Source of the DNA: an uncultured Bacteroidales bacterium
GTDB taxonomy: Bacteria; Bacteroidota; Bacteroidia; Bacteroidales; Paludibacteraceae
Direction: 5' to 3'
NCBI GenBank assembly: GCA_934692905.1
Contig: CAKUUM010000033.1
Location: 1 to 27,735 of the forward strand
Length of the DNA stretch: 27,735 bases
This document shows, in pieces, positions 1-7,016 of this stretch. A model generated the notes under the pieces. The model did no database searches. It was not told the origin of the DNA and saw only the letters and a program-made list of their open reading frames with translations. The translations under genes were made by a program, and so were the position numbers. Positions within the stretch are counted from its first letter, which is position 1. Every line of letters starts with the position of its first letter.

Positions 1-37
1 TTTCGGTCTTGCTCCACACTCGATGTTAAATCTTTTG

Positions 38-69
38 CAAAGATATAAACGATTATTTGAATATACAAT
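38..69 (-). promoter_or_regulatory. Minus-strand promoter reading out of the window
   Basis: On the minus strand TATCTTTG (38-45) matches the Bacteroidetes -7 signature TAnnTTTG. An ATTG (66-69) lies exactly 20 nt upstream as the -33 element. It would drive a gene to the left of this window. A diverged copy of the same block occurs near the right end in the opposite orientation. Confidence 0.55.
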
Positions 70-225
70 GGTGATTAACGGAGGATTATCCCCGATGCAA
101 TTTGTGGTTAATTCAATGGGTAATTATATGTTTATCAATGTTGCATGGTGATGCATGGCTTTAATGGAAAACTATACCCGATAATGTATTAACGGTTTAT
201 TGGCGGTGATTAGCGGAGAACGAAG
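61..225 (+). repeat. Mosaic intergenic repeat, left copy
   Basis: This stretch contains the motifs TTAACGGAGGATTA, GTGGTTAATTCAATGGG and TAATTATATGTTTATCAATG. They are near-identical to the repeat family that fills the gaps at 23801-24061, 24575-24775, 25960-26151 and 26626-26778 on the other strand. In every copy the repeat reads in the same direction as the next gene downstream. Function unknown; nothing protein-like was seen in it. Confidence 0.7.
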
Positions 226-230
226 ATGTC

Positions 231-251
231 TTGTGCGCATGTTGCGCACAA
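231..251. promoter_or_regulatory. Palindrome (repeat A, copy 1), possible operator or hairpin
   Basis: A perfect 9-bp inverted repeat, TTGTGCGCA and TGCGCACAA separated by TGT, is followed by CAGGTTTTGT. A near-identical palindrome with the same downstream bases lies upstream of the hipBA-like genes at 7460-7480. In this copy the following promoter is weak: TTTG at 257-260, then TAATTTTA at 283-290. It may be a regulator binding site or a transcript hairpin; the sequence alone does not decide. Confidence 0.6.
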
Positions 252-329
252 CAGGTTTTGTGTGTTTTGAAAGTTTTGGTCTTAATTTTATGGAAACAGG
301 TTCATTTTTATAGTGTTGTTAATCACACC

Positions 330-400
330 GTTACAAAGAAAATGCATTTTTTCTTGTTTGTAGGTGATAGTTTTTTGCCTTTTCTGCATTATATATATGG
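330..400 (+). repeat. Dispersed repeat B, copy 1
   Basis: About 70 bp starting TTACAAAGAAAATGCATTTT and ending TTATATATATGG. It is almost identical to 9855-9925, with only a few substitutions and single-base length differences. The core GAAAATGCATTTTTTC is palindromic. Both copies lie upstream of a gene of the accessory island (435 here, the membrane protein gene at 10075 there). The open frame crossing it looks spurious. Confidence 0.7.
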
Positions 401-434
401 GACGACAAATGTAATATAAACCAAATAGAATAAT

Positions 435-1445
435 ATGAGACTTTCAATCATTCACGTTGCCCTTGGGGCAATCATTTTAGCGGGCATGAGTGCCTGCACG
501 CAGCAGGAGGGCGTTGCTACGGAGCACCCTGTTGCCATTGTGGATTCTTTGCAGCAGATAGTGGCGGAAGAGGTGCAGGCACGTGTCAATCGTACCGAAG
601 CCGAATGGGGCGTCGGCATATTGATGGACGCACACAGCGGAACGGTGGTGGCGATGTATGACACCGATTCCACACTCGTTCATGCGCAGTCGGCATGGGA
701 GATGGATGGTATCGTCTCTCCGCTGGCTCTCTTGGCGGCATACGCCGTAGAGCCGCAAGGGTGGGACACCGCCACTACGGTGTGCCGTGAGGGAATTACA
801 TACAACGGGCAACTGTTTCGGGACGGACACCCGCGTGACGCTACCTTCTCTCTGTCCGATGCCATTGCCACAAGCAGCCAGGTGGCAGTATATCAGTATA
901 TGCTTCGCGTGTTTGAGCAGCAGCCTGCATTGCTGCCCGAGATACTTGCCAAGTGGGGCTTTGAGTTCGTGGCGCAAGATAGTGCGTACGATGCCAAGAC
1001 CGAGACATTGGCGTATGCCATGGGCTACCATTGCACTATCACGCCTGTGCAACTTGCCTATTTGTATGCGTGTGTGGCTACGGGGCAGCACTTGCGCGTT
1101 CCTGCCAACGGGTTGGACTCTGTCCGTTTGGGGTTGCACCGAGTAGTGTGGGATAACAACCTTGGTACGGCGAGCATCAATCCGTGGAACATACGCAAGG
1201 TGCAAAGTGACAAAGTGCAGATTGCGGGCAAGACGGGCGCGGCACAAGTCTGTACCGACGGGCAGTATGACAGGCTCCGTCATCGGTTGTCTTTTGTGGG
1301 GTATTTCCCAGAAGACAATCCGCAGTACACGTGTCTGGTTATCCTTAACAACCCCAAGTATTACGGCTATTACGAGGCAGGTTCCGATTGCGGCATTCCC
1401 GTCCGCCGCATTGCGGAACGGATATTGGTACCTGATGAGTTTTAA
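435..1445 (+). CDS. Penicillin-binding-protein-like transpeptidase-domain lipoprotein, probably catalytically inactive
   Basis: The 336-residue product has a lipoprotein signal peptide, with a hydrophobic stretch ending in a lipobox-like MSAC and Cys21 as the likely lipidated residue. It is therefore expected to sit in the cell envelope facing the periplasm. The rest resembles the transpeptidase domain of class B penicillin-binding proteins: a KTG box at 266-268 (GKTGAAQ), then the family-typical SFVGYFPEDNPQY and a C-terminal RRIAERIL. The region aligned with the catalytic SxxK box reads DGIVSPLALL (91-100), so both the nucleophile Ser and the Lys are missing. The SxN box reads SSQ (147-149). 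The N-terminal PBP dimerisation domain is also absent, roughly halving the usual length. I infer a pseudo-enzyme, perhaps binding peptidoglycan or a PBP partner. The gene 40 bp downstream encodes a membrane protein on the same strand. Confidence 0.8.
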   Translation: MRLSIIHVALGAIILAGMSACTQQEGVATEHPVAIVDSLQQIVAEEVQARVNRTEAEWGVGILMDAHSGTVVAMYDTDSTLVHAQSAWEMDGIVSPLALLAAYAVEPQGWDTATTVCREGITYNGQLFRDGHPRDATFSLSDAIATSSQVAVYQYMLRVFEQQPALLPEILAKWGFEFVAQDSAYDAKTETLAYAMGYHCTITPVQLAYLYACVATGQHLRVPANGLDSVRLGLHRVVWDNNLGTASINPWNIRKVQSDKVQIAGKTGAAQVCTDGQYDRLRHRLSFVGYFPEDNPQYTCLVILNNPKYYGYYEAGSDCGIPVRRIAERILVPDEF

Positions 1446-1485
1446 TGGTATGGCAATTCGTAGAGAATATAAATAGCAAACTTTT

Positions 1486-2232
1486 ATGGAAACAATCCAT
1501 TCCAAATTCACTCTCAAACGGGCAACCTTGATTGCGGCTATAGGGACGACCGTTTACACGTTCTTTGTGCCGGTATGCAGGATGCTGTTCGGACACAATG
1601 CCGTGTGGTTCAACTATGCGGAACATCCGTGGTGCTGCGATGTGTGGCATACCTTCTTCTCCTGTGTGCTTATGGTGTCGTGGGCTGTGCTGGCACTGGG
1701 CATCATACGTGACGGAGAACATTTCCCGACATTGGGCAAGGGATTCCGATATGCACTGCTTGTGTTTGCCGTAGCCTTCAGCGTCTATATCTTGTGCAGT
1801 CACTCGTTTGCGTTCTATCAAGGGCGGCGTGTCGTCTGTGCAGCCCCGTGGCTGTTCCGGCTTTTTCCGGTGGTGTGCAGTGCCGTGTTGTGGTATCTCT
1901 ATGCTCATACCAATGCAGCCCTGCGCCCGCGTATCCCACGCTGGCAGAAGGGTGTTTGCTGGGCGGTCGTGGTATGGACCTTGCTGGTGGTGGCTAAGCA
2001 GGTGATTGCCGCTATGTGGTATGCATGGCGAGCCATCCAATATCACAGGTTTGTGAGTGTACCCGTGTTCCGCGAGGTGCACTATAATGCCGATTGGATA
2101 TGCAACTGGTTGATGTGCTGTATTCCCGTTGTGTTCTTCTTGCTCATATCCCTTCAGCCTGTCAGCATCCGCAGAGCACCAATCATAAAGTTCTTCCGCC
2201 GCCTTGCAAGATTCACAAGAGACAGTGTATAA
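1486..2232 (+). CDS. Multi-pass membrane protein, paralogue 1 of 3
   Basis: The 248-residue protein has about six hydrophobic segments, for example around residues 11-30, 52-72, 83-102 and 210-228. It starts with the family signature LKRATLIAAIGTTVYT and has a conserved VPVCRMLFG and REVHYNADWICNWL. The same signatures recur in the genes at 10075 and 10821, and 10821 is also close at the DNA level. I recognise no named family; the general look (small polytopic protein with many Trp and Tyr) resembles DUF2975-type proteins, but that is only a guess. It follows the pseudo-transpeptidase by 40 bp and is probably co-transcribed with it. A duplicated non-coding block begins right at its stop codon. 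Confidence 0.75.
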   Translation: METIHSKFTLKRATLIAAIGTTVYTFFVPVCRMLFGHNAVWFNYAEHPWCCDVWHTFFSCVLMVSWAVLALGIIRDGEHFPTLGKGFRYALLVFAVAFSVYILCSHSFAFYQGRRVVCAAPWLFRLFPVVCSAVLWYLYAHTNAALRPRIPRWQKGVCWAVVVWTLLVVAKQVIAAMWYAWRAIQYHRFVSVPVFREVHYNADWICNWLMCCIPVVFFLLISLQPVSIRRAPIIKFFRRLARFTRDSV

Positions 2233-2345
2233 CGCCTTGTTTTGCACAAACTGCGGCATCAACAAAGCAGAAAATGGCAAAAACTGCGTAATAGAACAAG
2301 CAATTTCTTGTATATGTCGGAAATAAGTTGTACCTTTGCCACGCT
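2230..2345 (+). repeat. Duplicated non-coding block C-left, copy 1, with promoter
   Basis: This block is closely similar to 12355-12460, sharing for example GCAATTTCTTG, ATAAGTTGTACCTT and AAGCAGAAAAT. It contains a good Bacteroidetes promoter: CTTG at 2308-2311, a 20-nt spacer, then TACCTTTG at 2332-2339. This is expected to drive the ATPase gene that follows. In the second copy the -7 box is broken to TACCTTGG and the sequence jumps straight to the leader gene. Confidence 0.8.
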
Positions 2346-2371
2346 AAATCAAACAAAGAAAGGAAACCGCG

Positions 2372-3538
2372 ATGTTACAACTTCAGCAGACAATGCTGCG
2401 TCTTTTAGACACAAAGGATACCCGCTTTGTGCGTTATCTCTATCGGCAAATCAACTGGGACGGGCATCTGATAGCCATATTGGGTGCCCGCGGTGTGGGC
2501 AAATCGACCATGTTGCTGCAGCATATTTTGCTTACAGGCAGAGAGGACACGCTGTATGTGACGGCGGACGATTTCTATTTCTCGCAGCACCGCCTGTTTG
2601 ATTTGGCGTTGGAGTTCTACCAGCAGGGCGGCAAACGCCTCTTGATAGACGAGATACACAAGTATCACGGCTGGTCCACCGAAATAAAAAACATCTACGA
2701 CCAGATACCTCAACTGCAAGTCATCTACACGGGTTCATCCGTCTTGGATTTGGAGCGTGGCGGAGCAGACCTGTCACGCCGCAAGTCGGAATACCATTTA
2801 GCCCCGTTGTCGTTCCGCGAATGGCTGATTATGAAACAAGGGTGGCAGTTGGAGACTTACGGCTTGGAAGATGTGCTTGACGGCAAGGTGGTGTGGCATC
2901 ATCAGGAAGAACGCCCGATAGCCTTGTTTCAAGAGTATCTGCGGCGTGGTAATTTTCCGTTTGGGCTGGAGCCTGACTTTGACTTGCACATACAGGGCGT
3001 TATCAAACAGGTGGTGGAGAATGATATTCCCGACTATGCGGATATGAACGTGGCATCGGCAACCAACCTCAAAAAACTGATGTACGTGCTGTCACAGTCT
3101 GTCCCCTTCAAGCCGAACTTCAGTGCTTTGGAGCGCGACTTGGGCATCAACCGCAACACACTTGCACAGTATCTGGAGTATCTGGACAAGGCGCAACTAA
3201 TCAACGTGTTGCGAACCAATGCTAACGGCATCAAGGTGTTGCAAAAGATAGACAAAGTATATCTCAACAATCCGAATTTTGCGTATGCCCTCACCGAGAA
3301 TCCCAATATCGGCAACACCCGCGAGACGGTGTTCCTTATGTGGCTGCAAGTCGGACACATCGTAACCGGTTCGCCCGTTTCTGACTTTGAGGTGGATGGT
3401 ATCACCTTTGAGGTAGGCGGTAAGAACAAAGGCAGCAAACAACTGAAAGGTGTAGAGCGTGGTTACATCGTCCGCGACGACATCGAATATGCCACGGGTA
3501 ACATCATTCCCCTTTGGATGTTCGGTTTGATGTATTAG
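2372..3538 (+). CDS. AAA+ ATPase with DUF4143-like C-terminal domain
   Basis: The 388-residue protein belongs to the ATPase family often annotated as AAA_14 plus DUF4143. The Walker A box is GARGVGKST (38-46). The Walker B box is RLLIDEIHKY (89-98). A sensor-like YTGSSVLDL follows near residue 117, and then the typical SRRKSEYHLAPLSFREWL. The C-terminal third has the DUF4143 look, with a winged-helix-like stretch (LERDLGINRNTLAQYLEYLDKA) and a nuclease-fold-like FEVDGITFEVGGKNKG. Family members are widespread in Bacteroidetes and their function is mostly unknown. The start follows a purine-rich AAAGGAAA and lies about 30 bp after the promoter at 2332-2339. The gene sits precisely between two blocks that are fused in the second locus (12355-12600), so it has been inserted here or deleted there. 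The next gene starts 22 bp downstream. Confidence 0.9.
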   Translation: MLQLQQTMLRLLDTKDTRFVRYLYRQINWDGHLIAILGARGVGKSTMLLQHILLTGREDTLYVTADDFYFSQHRLFDLALEFYQQGGKRLLIDEIHKYHGWSTEIKNIYDQIPQLQVIYTGSSVLDLERGGADLSRRKSEYHLAPLSFREWLIMKQGWQLETYGLEDVLDGKVVWHHQEERPIALFQEYLRRGNFPFGLEPDFDLHIQGVIKQVVENDIPDYADMNVASATNLKKLMYVLSQSVPFKPNFSALERDLGINRNTLAQYLEYLDKAQLINVLRTNANGIKVLQKIDKVYLNNPNFAYALTENPNIGNTRETVFLMWLQVGHIVTGSPVSDFEVDGITFEVGGKNKGSKQLKGVERGYIVRDDIEYATGNIIPLWMFGLMY

Positions 3539-3560
3539 GGATGTATCAAAAATAAGCAAT

Positions 3561-4085
3561 ATGAATGTTTTAAGAAAACTGGCAGCCTTGTTTGGCAGAC
3601 AGCGAGAACAGCAGATAGGGAATGAGGACAAGATGATTGTTTCAACAAAAGGTAATGAACAACCATCTCCATACCAATCGGATAAACCCAATGCGCATAC
3701 CTCATCTCGTATTACACCCGAGTATATATCGGCATTGCAACCCAACGAAGTCTTTGTCTTTGGCAGCAATGTGCGTGGTATGCACTATGGTGGAGCGGCG
3801 GCGTTTGCTGTTGGGCGGTTCGGAGCAATCATGGGACAAGGCGAAGGCTTGCAGGGGCGGAGTTATGCCATTCCAACGATGGAAGGAATGGAGAATATGC
3901 GTGCAGCGGTGGATAGGTTTATCGCCTTTGCCAAAGAGCACCCCGAACTCACATTCTTGGTTACACCCATCAGCTGTGGCATCGCAGGTTATACCTCCGC
4001 GGAAGTAGCCCCGTTGTTTGCAGCGGCAAAAACCTTGGACAATGTATATCTGCCCGATTCGTTCTGGAAATATATTGCAGAGTGA
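3561..4085 (+). CDS. Macro-like domain protein (A1S_2505-type) with N-terminal leader
   Basis: The 174-residue protein has two parts. Residues 1-36 form a leader (MNVLRKLAALFGRQREQQ, then a linker) that recurs on the unrelated protein at 12477. Residues about 50-174 form a compact domain with RITPEYI, NEVFVFGSN, HYGGAAAFAV, GLQGRSYAIPTM, TFLVTPISCGIAGY and LPDSFWKY. The pattern resembles the family annotated as A1S_2505-like phage non-structural proteins and is reminiscent of macro-domain ADP-ribose binders (glycine-rich GSN and SCGIAGY loops). The same domain, about 90% identical in DNA over its core, is fused to an ADP-ribosylglycohydrolase at 13165-14433, which supports a role in ADP-ribose or NAD metabolism. 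That role is inference. It is probably co-transcribed with the ATPase upstream (22-bp gap). Confidence 0.8.
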   Translation: MNVLRKLAALFGRQREQQIGNEDKMIVSTKGNEQPSPYQSDKPNAHTSSRITPEYISALQPNEVFVFGSNVRGMHYGGAAAFAVGRFGAIMGQGEGLQGRSYAIPTMEGMENMRAAVDRFIAFAKEHPELTFLVTPISCGIAGYTSAEVAPLFAAAKTLDNVYLPDSFWKYIAE

Positions 4086-4178
4086 TGCACGAATAAGTGC
4101 CTTATATGCCCCCCCATAGAACTCTCTTGTCACATCACAAACATTCCGTACATGCATCGATACCTGCGTATAGGATAA

Positions 4179-4211
4179 CCGAAACATAAGCGAAACATAA
4201 CCGATACATAT
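4179..4211 (+). repeat. Tandem 11-bp repeat, three units
   Basis: Three adjacent 11-bp units (CCGAAACATAA, GCGAAACATAA, CCGATACATAT) lie in the gap after the macro-like gene. The 11-bp period is close to one helical turn. A different 11-bp tandem repeat occurs at 18924-18978. Confidence 0.75.
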
Positions 4212-4359
4212 GAATACTTTCGTAATACTTTGCAGCGCACTCGCCCATGCCTATATCGTACCATGCGTATGAGATTGTATGCTTATCGTTTATTATGCAG
4301 GATACCATCTCGCCCCTAACTCCCTGCCTCTATTCTCTAATCCATATTGTTTCTTAGCA

Positions 4360-4376
4360 GGGCGATACTATCGCCC
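4360..4376. repeat. Perfect 8-bp palindrome in the 4086-4417 gap
   Basis: GGGCGATA and TATCGCCC are separated by a single C. A related imperfect version (GGATACCATCTCGCCC) lies about 60 bp upstream. The gap 4086-4417 holds no protein-like ORF, only this palindrome, the 11-bp repeat and the heptamer repeats. Confidence 0.6.
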
Positions 4377-4378
4377 GC

Positions 4379-4413
4379 CTCTAATCTCTAATCCCTAACC
4401 TCTAATCTCTAAC
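4379..4413 (+). repeat. Heptanucleotide tandem repeat, five units
   Basis: Five consecutive 7-nt units follow the pattern CTCTAAT, CTCTAAT, CCCTAAC, CTCTAAT, CTCTAAC. Two further units (CTCTATT, CTCTAAT) lie at 4328-4341. The promoter at 4418 begins just downstream. A similar heptamer (CAACTCT-like) sits inside the DUF3795-GNAT gene near 25270, where it coincides with a frame break. Confidence 0.8.
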
Positions 4414-4417
4414 AACT

Positions 4418-4449
4418 CTTGCCTATTTGCTCAAAATGTATTAACTTTG
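4418..4449 (+). promoter_or_regulatory. Bacteroidetes promoter upstream of the structured RNA
   Basis: A -33-like CTTG (4418-4421), a 20-nt spacer and an exact -7 TAACTTTG (4442-4449) predict a transcript starting near 4456. That transcript would include the long hairpin region and probably the small-gene cassette beginning at 4899. Confidence 0.65.
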
Positions 4450-4537
4450 CAGCGCAAAGCAAGGAGATAACTCTGCTACTGAGCAAGAAAACAAGAAATA
4501 AACAACTTAAAATCAACCCATATAGCCTATGAGCAAC

Positions 4538-4775
4538 GAGCGGTAGGACCGCGTGACATACATATTTAACCAAGTGTTATAAGCCGAACTTGAGTTACCT
4601 GGAAACTTCGACAACTTTCAGAAAACTATTTTTGATGTTCAAGCAAAAGCCTAAGCACTCGCGCCTACGGCGTGAGCTTTTGCGTAGATTTTGAACATCA
4701 AAGGTAGTCGAAGACCTCAGGAAACTCAAATGAAGCGAACGAAAGTTCACGCTTTGATTTTGTATGTAGTATAGT
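4538..4775 (+). ncRNA. Structured RNA with a roughly 140-nt multi-segment hairpin
   Basis: Three elements lie in a row. A small hairpin comes first (GCGGT AGG ACCGC, about 4540-4552). A very long stem follows, whose paired arms are, from outside in: GAGTT/AACTC, CCTG/CAGG, CTTCGAC/GTCGAAG, TTTGATGTTCAA/TTGAACATCAAA, GCAAAAG/CTTTTGC and CTCGCGCC/GGCGTGAG, closed by a TAC loop (about 4590-4728). Last comes a hairpin with a GAAA tetraloop (GAAC GAAA GTTC) over a lower AAGC/GCTT stem with a 2-nt bulge (about 4733-4757). A promoter lies upstream and no ORF fits. The long stem recalls a retron msd, and the last hairpin has group II intron domain V topology, but there is no reverse transcriptase and the domain V stem is too short. 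The class is unknown. It could instead be a long regulatory 5' leader of the genes from 4899. Confidence 0.6.
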
Positions 4776-4898
4776 TTTACTTTCATATCATAAATATCAT
4801 ATCAAGATGAATAATCTTTCTGCCTTAAAAGCGGAAGAACAACTAAACAACAATAACCAAAGTCTGAATAAAGGAGCGGACGTAAAAACAAAAGCGAC

Positions 4899-5270
4899 AT
4901 GAGATTTTCTCAAGAAGAAATGACTGCCATTTTGAAATTGGCGAAATTAATGGCGATGGCTGATGGTAAAGTTACCGAGGGTGAAATAAACTGCATCTTT
5001 GCAGACTTGCTTTCATTTGGAGTAACCGTCAACAACCTTAAACCATTGGAGGAAACGGCAAACGCACTGGAGCCAACAAAAGCAATTTCTATTGTCTCAC
5101 AAATGACAATGGACGAAAAAAAGTACGTATGTGGCTATCTGGCTGCAGTTATGATTGCAGATGGTAACGTTGATGCTAAGGAGCAAGCATTATGGGCACT
5201 GGTTTCATCACTAGCCTCATTCCCAAGGATGACTATCGCAGAAGCCGTAGACTTCTGGCAGAAACATTAA
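4899..5270 (+). CDS. TerB/DjlA-like small protein
   Basis: The 123-residue, all-helical protein has two copies of the TerB-type acidic motif: LMAMADGKVTEGEINCI near residues 17-33, and VMIADGNVDAKEQALWAL near 85-102. In TerB and DjlA-like families these D-G-x-V-x-x-x-E motifs lie on helix ends and can bind divalent metals. Such stand-alone proteins are often found next to stress or mobile genes, and their exact role is unknown. It is the first gene of a compact, visibly AT-rich run (4899-6786) with gaps of about 11-21 bp, so probably one operon. It is separated from the upstream promoter by the structured RNA region. Confidence 0.75.
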   Translation: MRFSQEEMTAILKLAKLMAMADGKVTEGEINCIFADLLSFGVTVNNLKPLEETANALEPTKAISIVSQMTMDEKKYVCGYLAAVMIADGNVDAKEQALWALVSSLASFPRMTIAEAVDFWQKH

Positions 5271-5291
5271 TAACAAAATAAAAAGAATAGT

Positions 5292-5621
5292 ATGCCGACC
5301 GTAACACACATATTTGAAAGCCACAAGCGCATTCAAAACGGAGTAGTCATGTCACATGACTATGTACAAAGACGTGCCATCTTAGAGTATGACTTTACTG
5401 GAATGAATGTTGTCATATCCATTATGCCAACATTATCTCCAAAGTCCGCGTATTTGGTCAAAGACGAGAACAATGTCTTGTACTATCAAGGTACAGACCC
5501 TGATTATCGTTTCGAGTTAGAAACATGGCGGGATAACAATACTATCAAGCGTTTGTCTGTTTTTCGCGACGACATCAATTTGGAGATACAATATCTGAGT
5601 ACTCATCAAGATGCAATGTAA
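5292..5621 (+). CDS. Hypothetical small protein
   Basis: The 109-residue protein has no signal peptide or membrane segment and I do not recognise its family. It looks beta-rich (ILEYDFTGMNVVISIMP, AYLVKDENNVLYYQG, YRFELETWRDNNTIKRLSVFRDDINLEIQYL). It lies 21 bp after the TerB-like gene and 11 bp before the thioredoxin-like gene, which suggests co-expression. Its base composition is AT-rich like its neighbours and unlike the GC-richer genes on either side of the cassette. A structural rather than enzymatic role is possible; no function is claimed. Confidence 0.65.
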   Translation: MPTVTHIFESHKRIQNGVVMSHDYVQRRAILEYDFTGMNVVISIMPTLSPKSAYLVKDENNVLYYQGTDPDYRFELETWRDNNTIKRLSVFRDDINLEIQYLSTHQDAM

Positions 5622-5632
5622 TTTATAGGCTT

Positions 5633-6442
5633 ATGTTATTCTTCAAATCGTCAAAAACCGAAGCGTATCTGTTGATATTTTCTGCATCTTGGTGTGGTCC
5701 ATCTCGTAAATTCAAGGAAGAGATTAATGCTGCTGGCATTAGTTATTCGCTTGTTGATGTTGATGAGGCAGAATCTTTAGTGTCAACGTTTCAGATAGAA
5801 AGTATTCCTACAACTATTTTACTTGATAGTAAAAAGCAAGTTCTTCAAAAATGGGTCGGATATGAGGATAAAGATCCGGGACAAACTCAGTTGGTTAATG
5901 TCGTCAAAGAATACAAGATAATCCCTTATCCATTTCCTGCTGGTATTACATTCTATGATAATTCTTGTGTAGAAAGGACTTTATCAATACAAAGTCATAC
6001 TACTATGAGCATAGAAGAATTAAACGGTTATCTGCAATCAAATGTAAAGTATTCCTTAGGCAGATTCAATACTCCAGATCCTTTTGTTGATAAATATGAT
6101 GTTTTTCGACGCGATGATGTTATCTATTGTTATAGTGCGATGAAAGAACTTGTGAAACAGACATCTGCAAATCTCAATTTTCGCGAGTGGCTACTTATTA
6201 GAACCAAGACGCTAATGCAGAATGAATATACAGAAACCGACATCCTTACTCAGACTTATCATGCAGTAAAGGCAGATGGAGACGATTTGTGTGATGAACA
6301 GAGTGTAGGGTGGTATATGGGTGTGTACACTTACATCTATTGCTTGATACATAATGTGTATGACTACGAACCGATTTTTGTAAAAAACTGGAATGTGTAT
6401 TATTCTGTTGCATTTCAGAATGAAATTAGAGGTATCATTTAA
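5633..6442 (+). CDS. Thioredoxin-fold protein with a CGPS active-site motif and a unique C-terminal domain
   Basis: The 269-residue cytoplasmic protein has an N-terminal thioredoxin-like domain (residues about 8-90): LLIFSASWCGPSRKFKEEI, then VDVDEAESLVSTFQIESIPTTILLD with the conserved cis-Pro region (SIPTT). The usual CxxC is CGPS (Cys21, Ser24), so only the first cysteine is present. It could act as a monothiol enzyme or trap mixed disulfides, but not as a normal dithiol reductase. The remaining 180 residues look mainly helical with many aromatics and match nothing I recognise. There is no signal peptide. It lies in the AT-rich cassette, 11 bp after the preceding gene and 14 bp before the next. 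Confidence 0.75.
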   Translation: MLFFKSSKTEAYLLIFSASWCGPSRKFKEEINAAGISYSLVDVDEAESLVSTFQIESIPTTILLDSKKQVLQKWVGYEDKDPGQTQLVNVVKEYKIIPYPFPAGITFYDNSCVERTLSIQSHTTMSIEELNGYLQSNVKYSLGRFNTPDPFVDKYDVFRRDDVIYCYSAMKELVKQTSANLNFREWLLIRTKTLMQNEYTETDILTQTYHAVKADGDDLCDEQSVGWYMGVYTYIYCLIHNVYDYEPIFVKNWNVYYSVAFQNEIRGII

Positions 6443-6456
6443 TCAGAGGGAAAAAT

Positions 6457-6786
6457 ATGAAACTATCCATTATCAAAACGAACTATGGTTCTATTTTTGA
6501 GGGCAACAGTGAGTTGATAACAGCCGTTCAATCGTTTGATGGTTGCACATTCACAATGACAGACAACCAAATAGTAATACATACTTTAGATGGAGATATT
6601 GCATTACCACTAACTAAAGTGCTTGATAAAGATCCATTTTTCTATACTTATACAACTGCCTACTTGGGTTATTATTGTAGGATACTCCGTATAAAAGAAG
6701 GGATGCGATTTTCATTGGGTAATACTATCACTTTTGCAAGTCCAAATGGGAAAGGGTTTGCAGTTCATTTTGACATAAACGAATGA
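6457..6786 (+). CDS. Hypothetical small protein
   Basis: The 109-residue protein starts after a purine-rich GAGGGAAAAAT. It appears beta-rich (LSIIKTNYGSIFEG, CTFTMTDNQIVIHTLDGDIALPL, MRFSLGNTITFASPNGKGFAVHF) and resembles in style and length the 109-residue protein at 5292, though I see no clear sequence match between them. No signal peptide or membrane segment. Last intact gene of the tight part of the cassette; family not recognised. Confidence 0.65.
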   Translation: MKLSIIKTNYGSIFEGNSELITAVQSFDGCTFTMTDNQIVIHTLDGDIALPLTKVLDKDPFFYTYTTAYLGYYCRILRIKEGMRFSLGNTITFASPNGKGFAVHFDINE

Positions 6787-6799
6787 TAATGCAACAATT

Positions 6800-6954
6800 A
6801 TGAACTGTGAAACATACGAGGATTATGTATATAGTGTATTTATGAAGCACGTTCCGCGATTAAATCCAACCAAAACGTTTTGCTTTGTGTGCATTATAAG
6901 GATTTAGAAAGACTCGTTCAATGTTGTGAAACCATACGACAGATAGTTATGTAA
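6800..6954 (+). pseudogene. Small frameshifted ORF (about 51 residues if repaired)
   Basis: An ATG at 6800 opens a frame that reads MNCETYEDYVYSVFMKHVPR and onward, but stops at 6905-6907. Shifting frame near 6885-6900 continues protein-like sequence (VHYKDLERLVQCCETIRQIV) to a stop at 6952-6954. The two halves together look like one short helical protein broken by a single-base indel. It follows the cassette in the same orientation. It could be a decayed gene, a sequencing error or chance. Confidence 0.35.
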
Positions 6955-6959
6955 ATTCG

Positions 6960-6994
6960 TTAGGGAGCAGGGACTGACAACTCTGCTCCCCTAA
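6960..6994 (+). terminator. Stem-loop, possible terminator or attenuator
   Basis: TTAGGGAGCAG (6960-6970) pairs with CTGCTCCCCTAA (6983-6994), leaving one bulged C and a 12-nt loop. No U-tract follows, only CCAATAATAAACAG, so it may be a transcript-stabilising hairpin rather than an intrinsic terminator. It separates the cassette from the gene at 7017. Confidence 0.5.
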
Positions 6995-7016
6995 CCAATA
7001 ATAAACAGAAACAATC

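Noticed and set aside
231..419. 62-codon ORF across repeats A and B
   Set aside because: It is made of duplicated non-coding repeats; the second copies at 7460 and 9855 do not keep the frame.
477..1517. Long minus-strand ORF (346 codons) opposite the pseudo-transpeptidase gene
   Set aside because: It is antisense to a gene with clear PBP motifs, has no family resemblance and a low-complexity His/Arg/Cys-rich composition.
1345..2280. 311-codon minus-strand ORF opposite the first membrane protein
   Set aside because: The plus strand shows membrane segments conserved in two paralogues; the minus reading is a mirror product.
4538..4775. Group II intron (domain V) or retron
   Set aside because: The GAAA hairpin has domain V topology but the lower stem is too short, and no reverse transcriptase, intron boundaries or a1/a2 flanking repeats were found.
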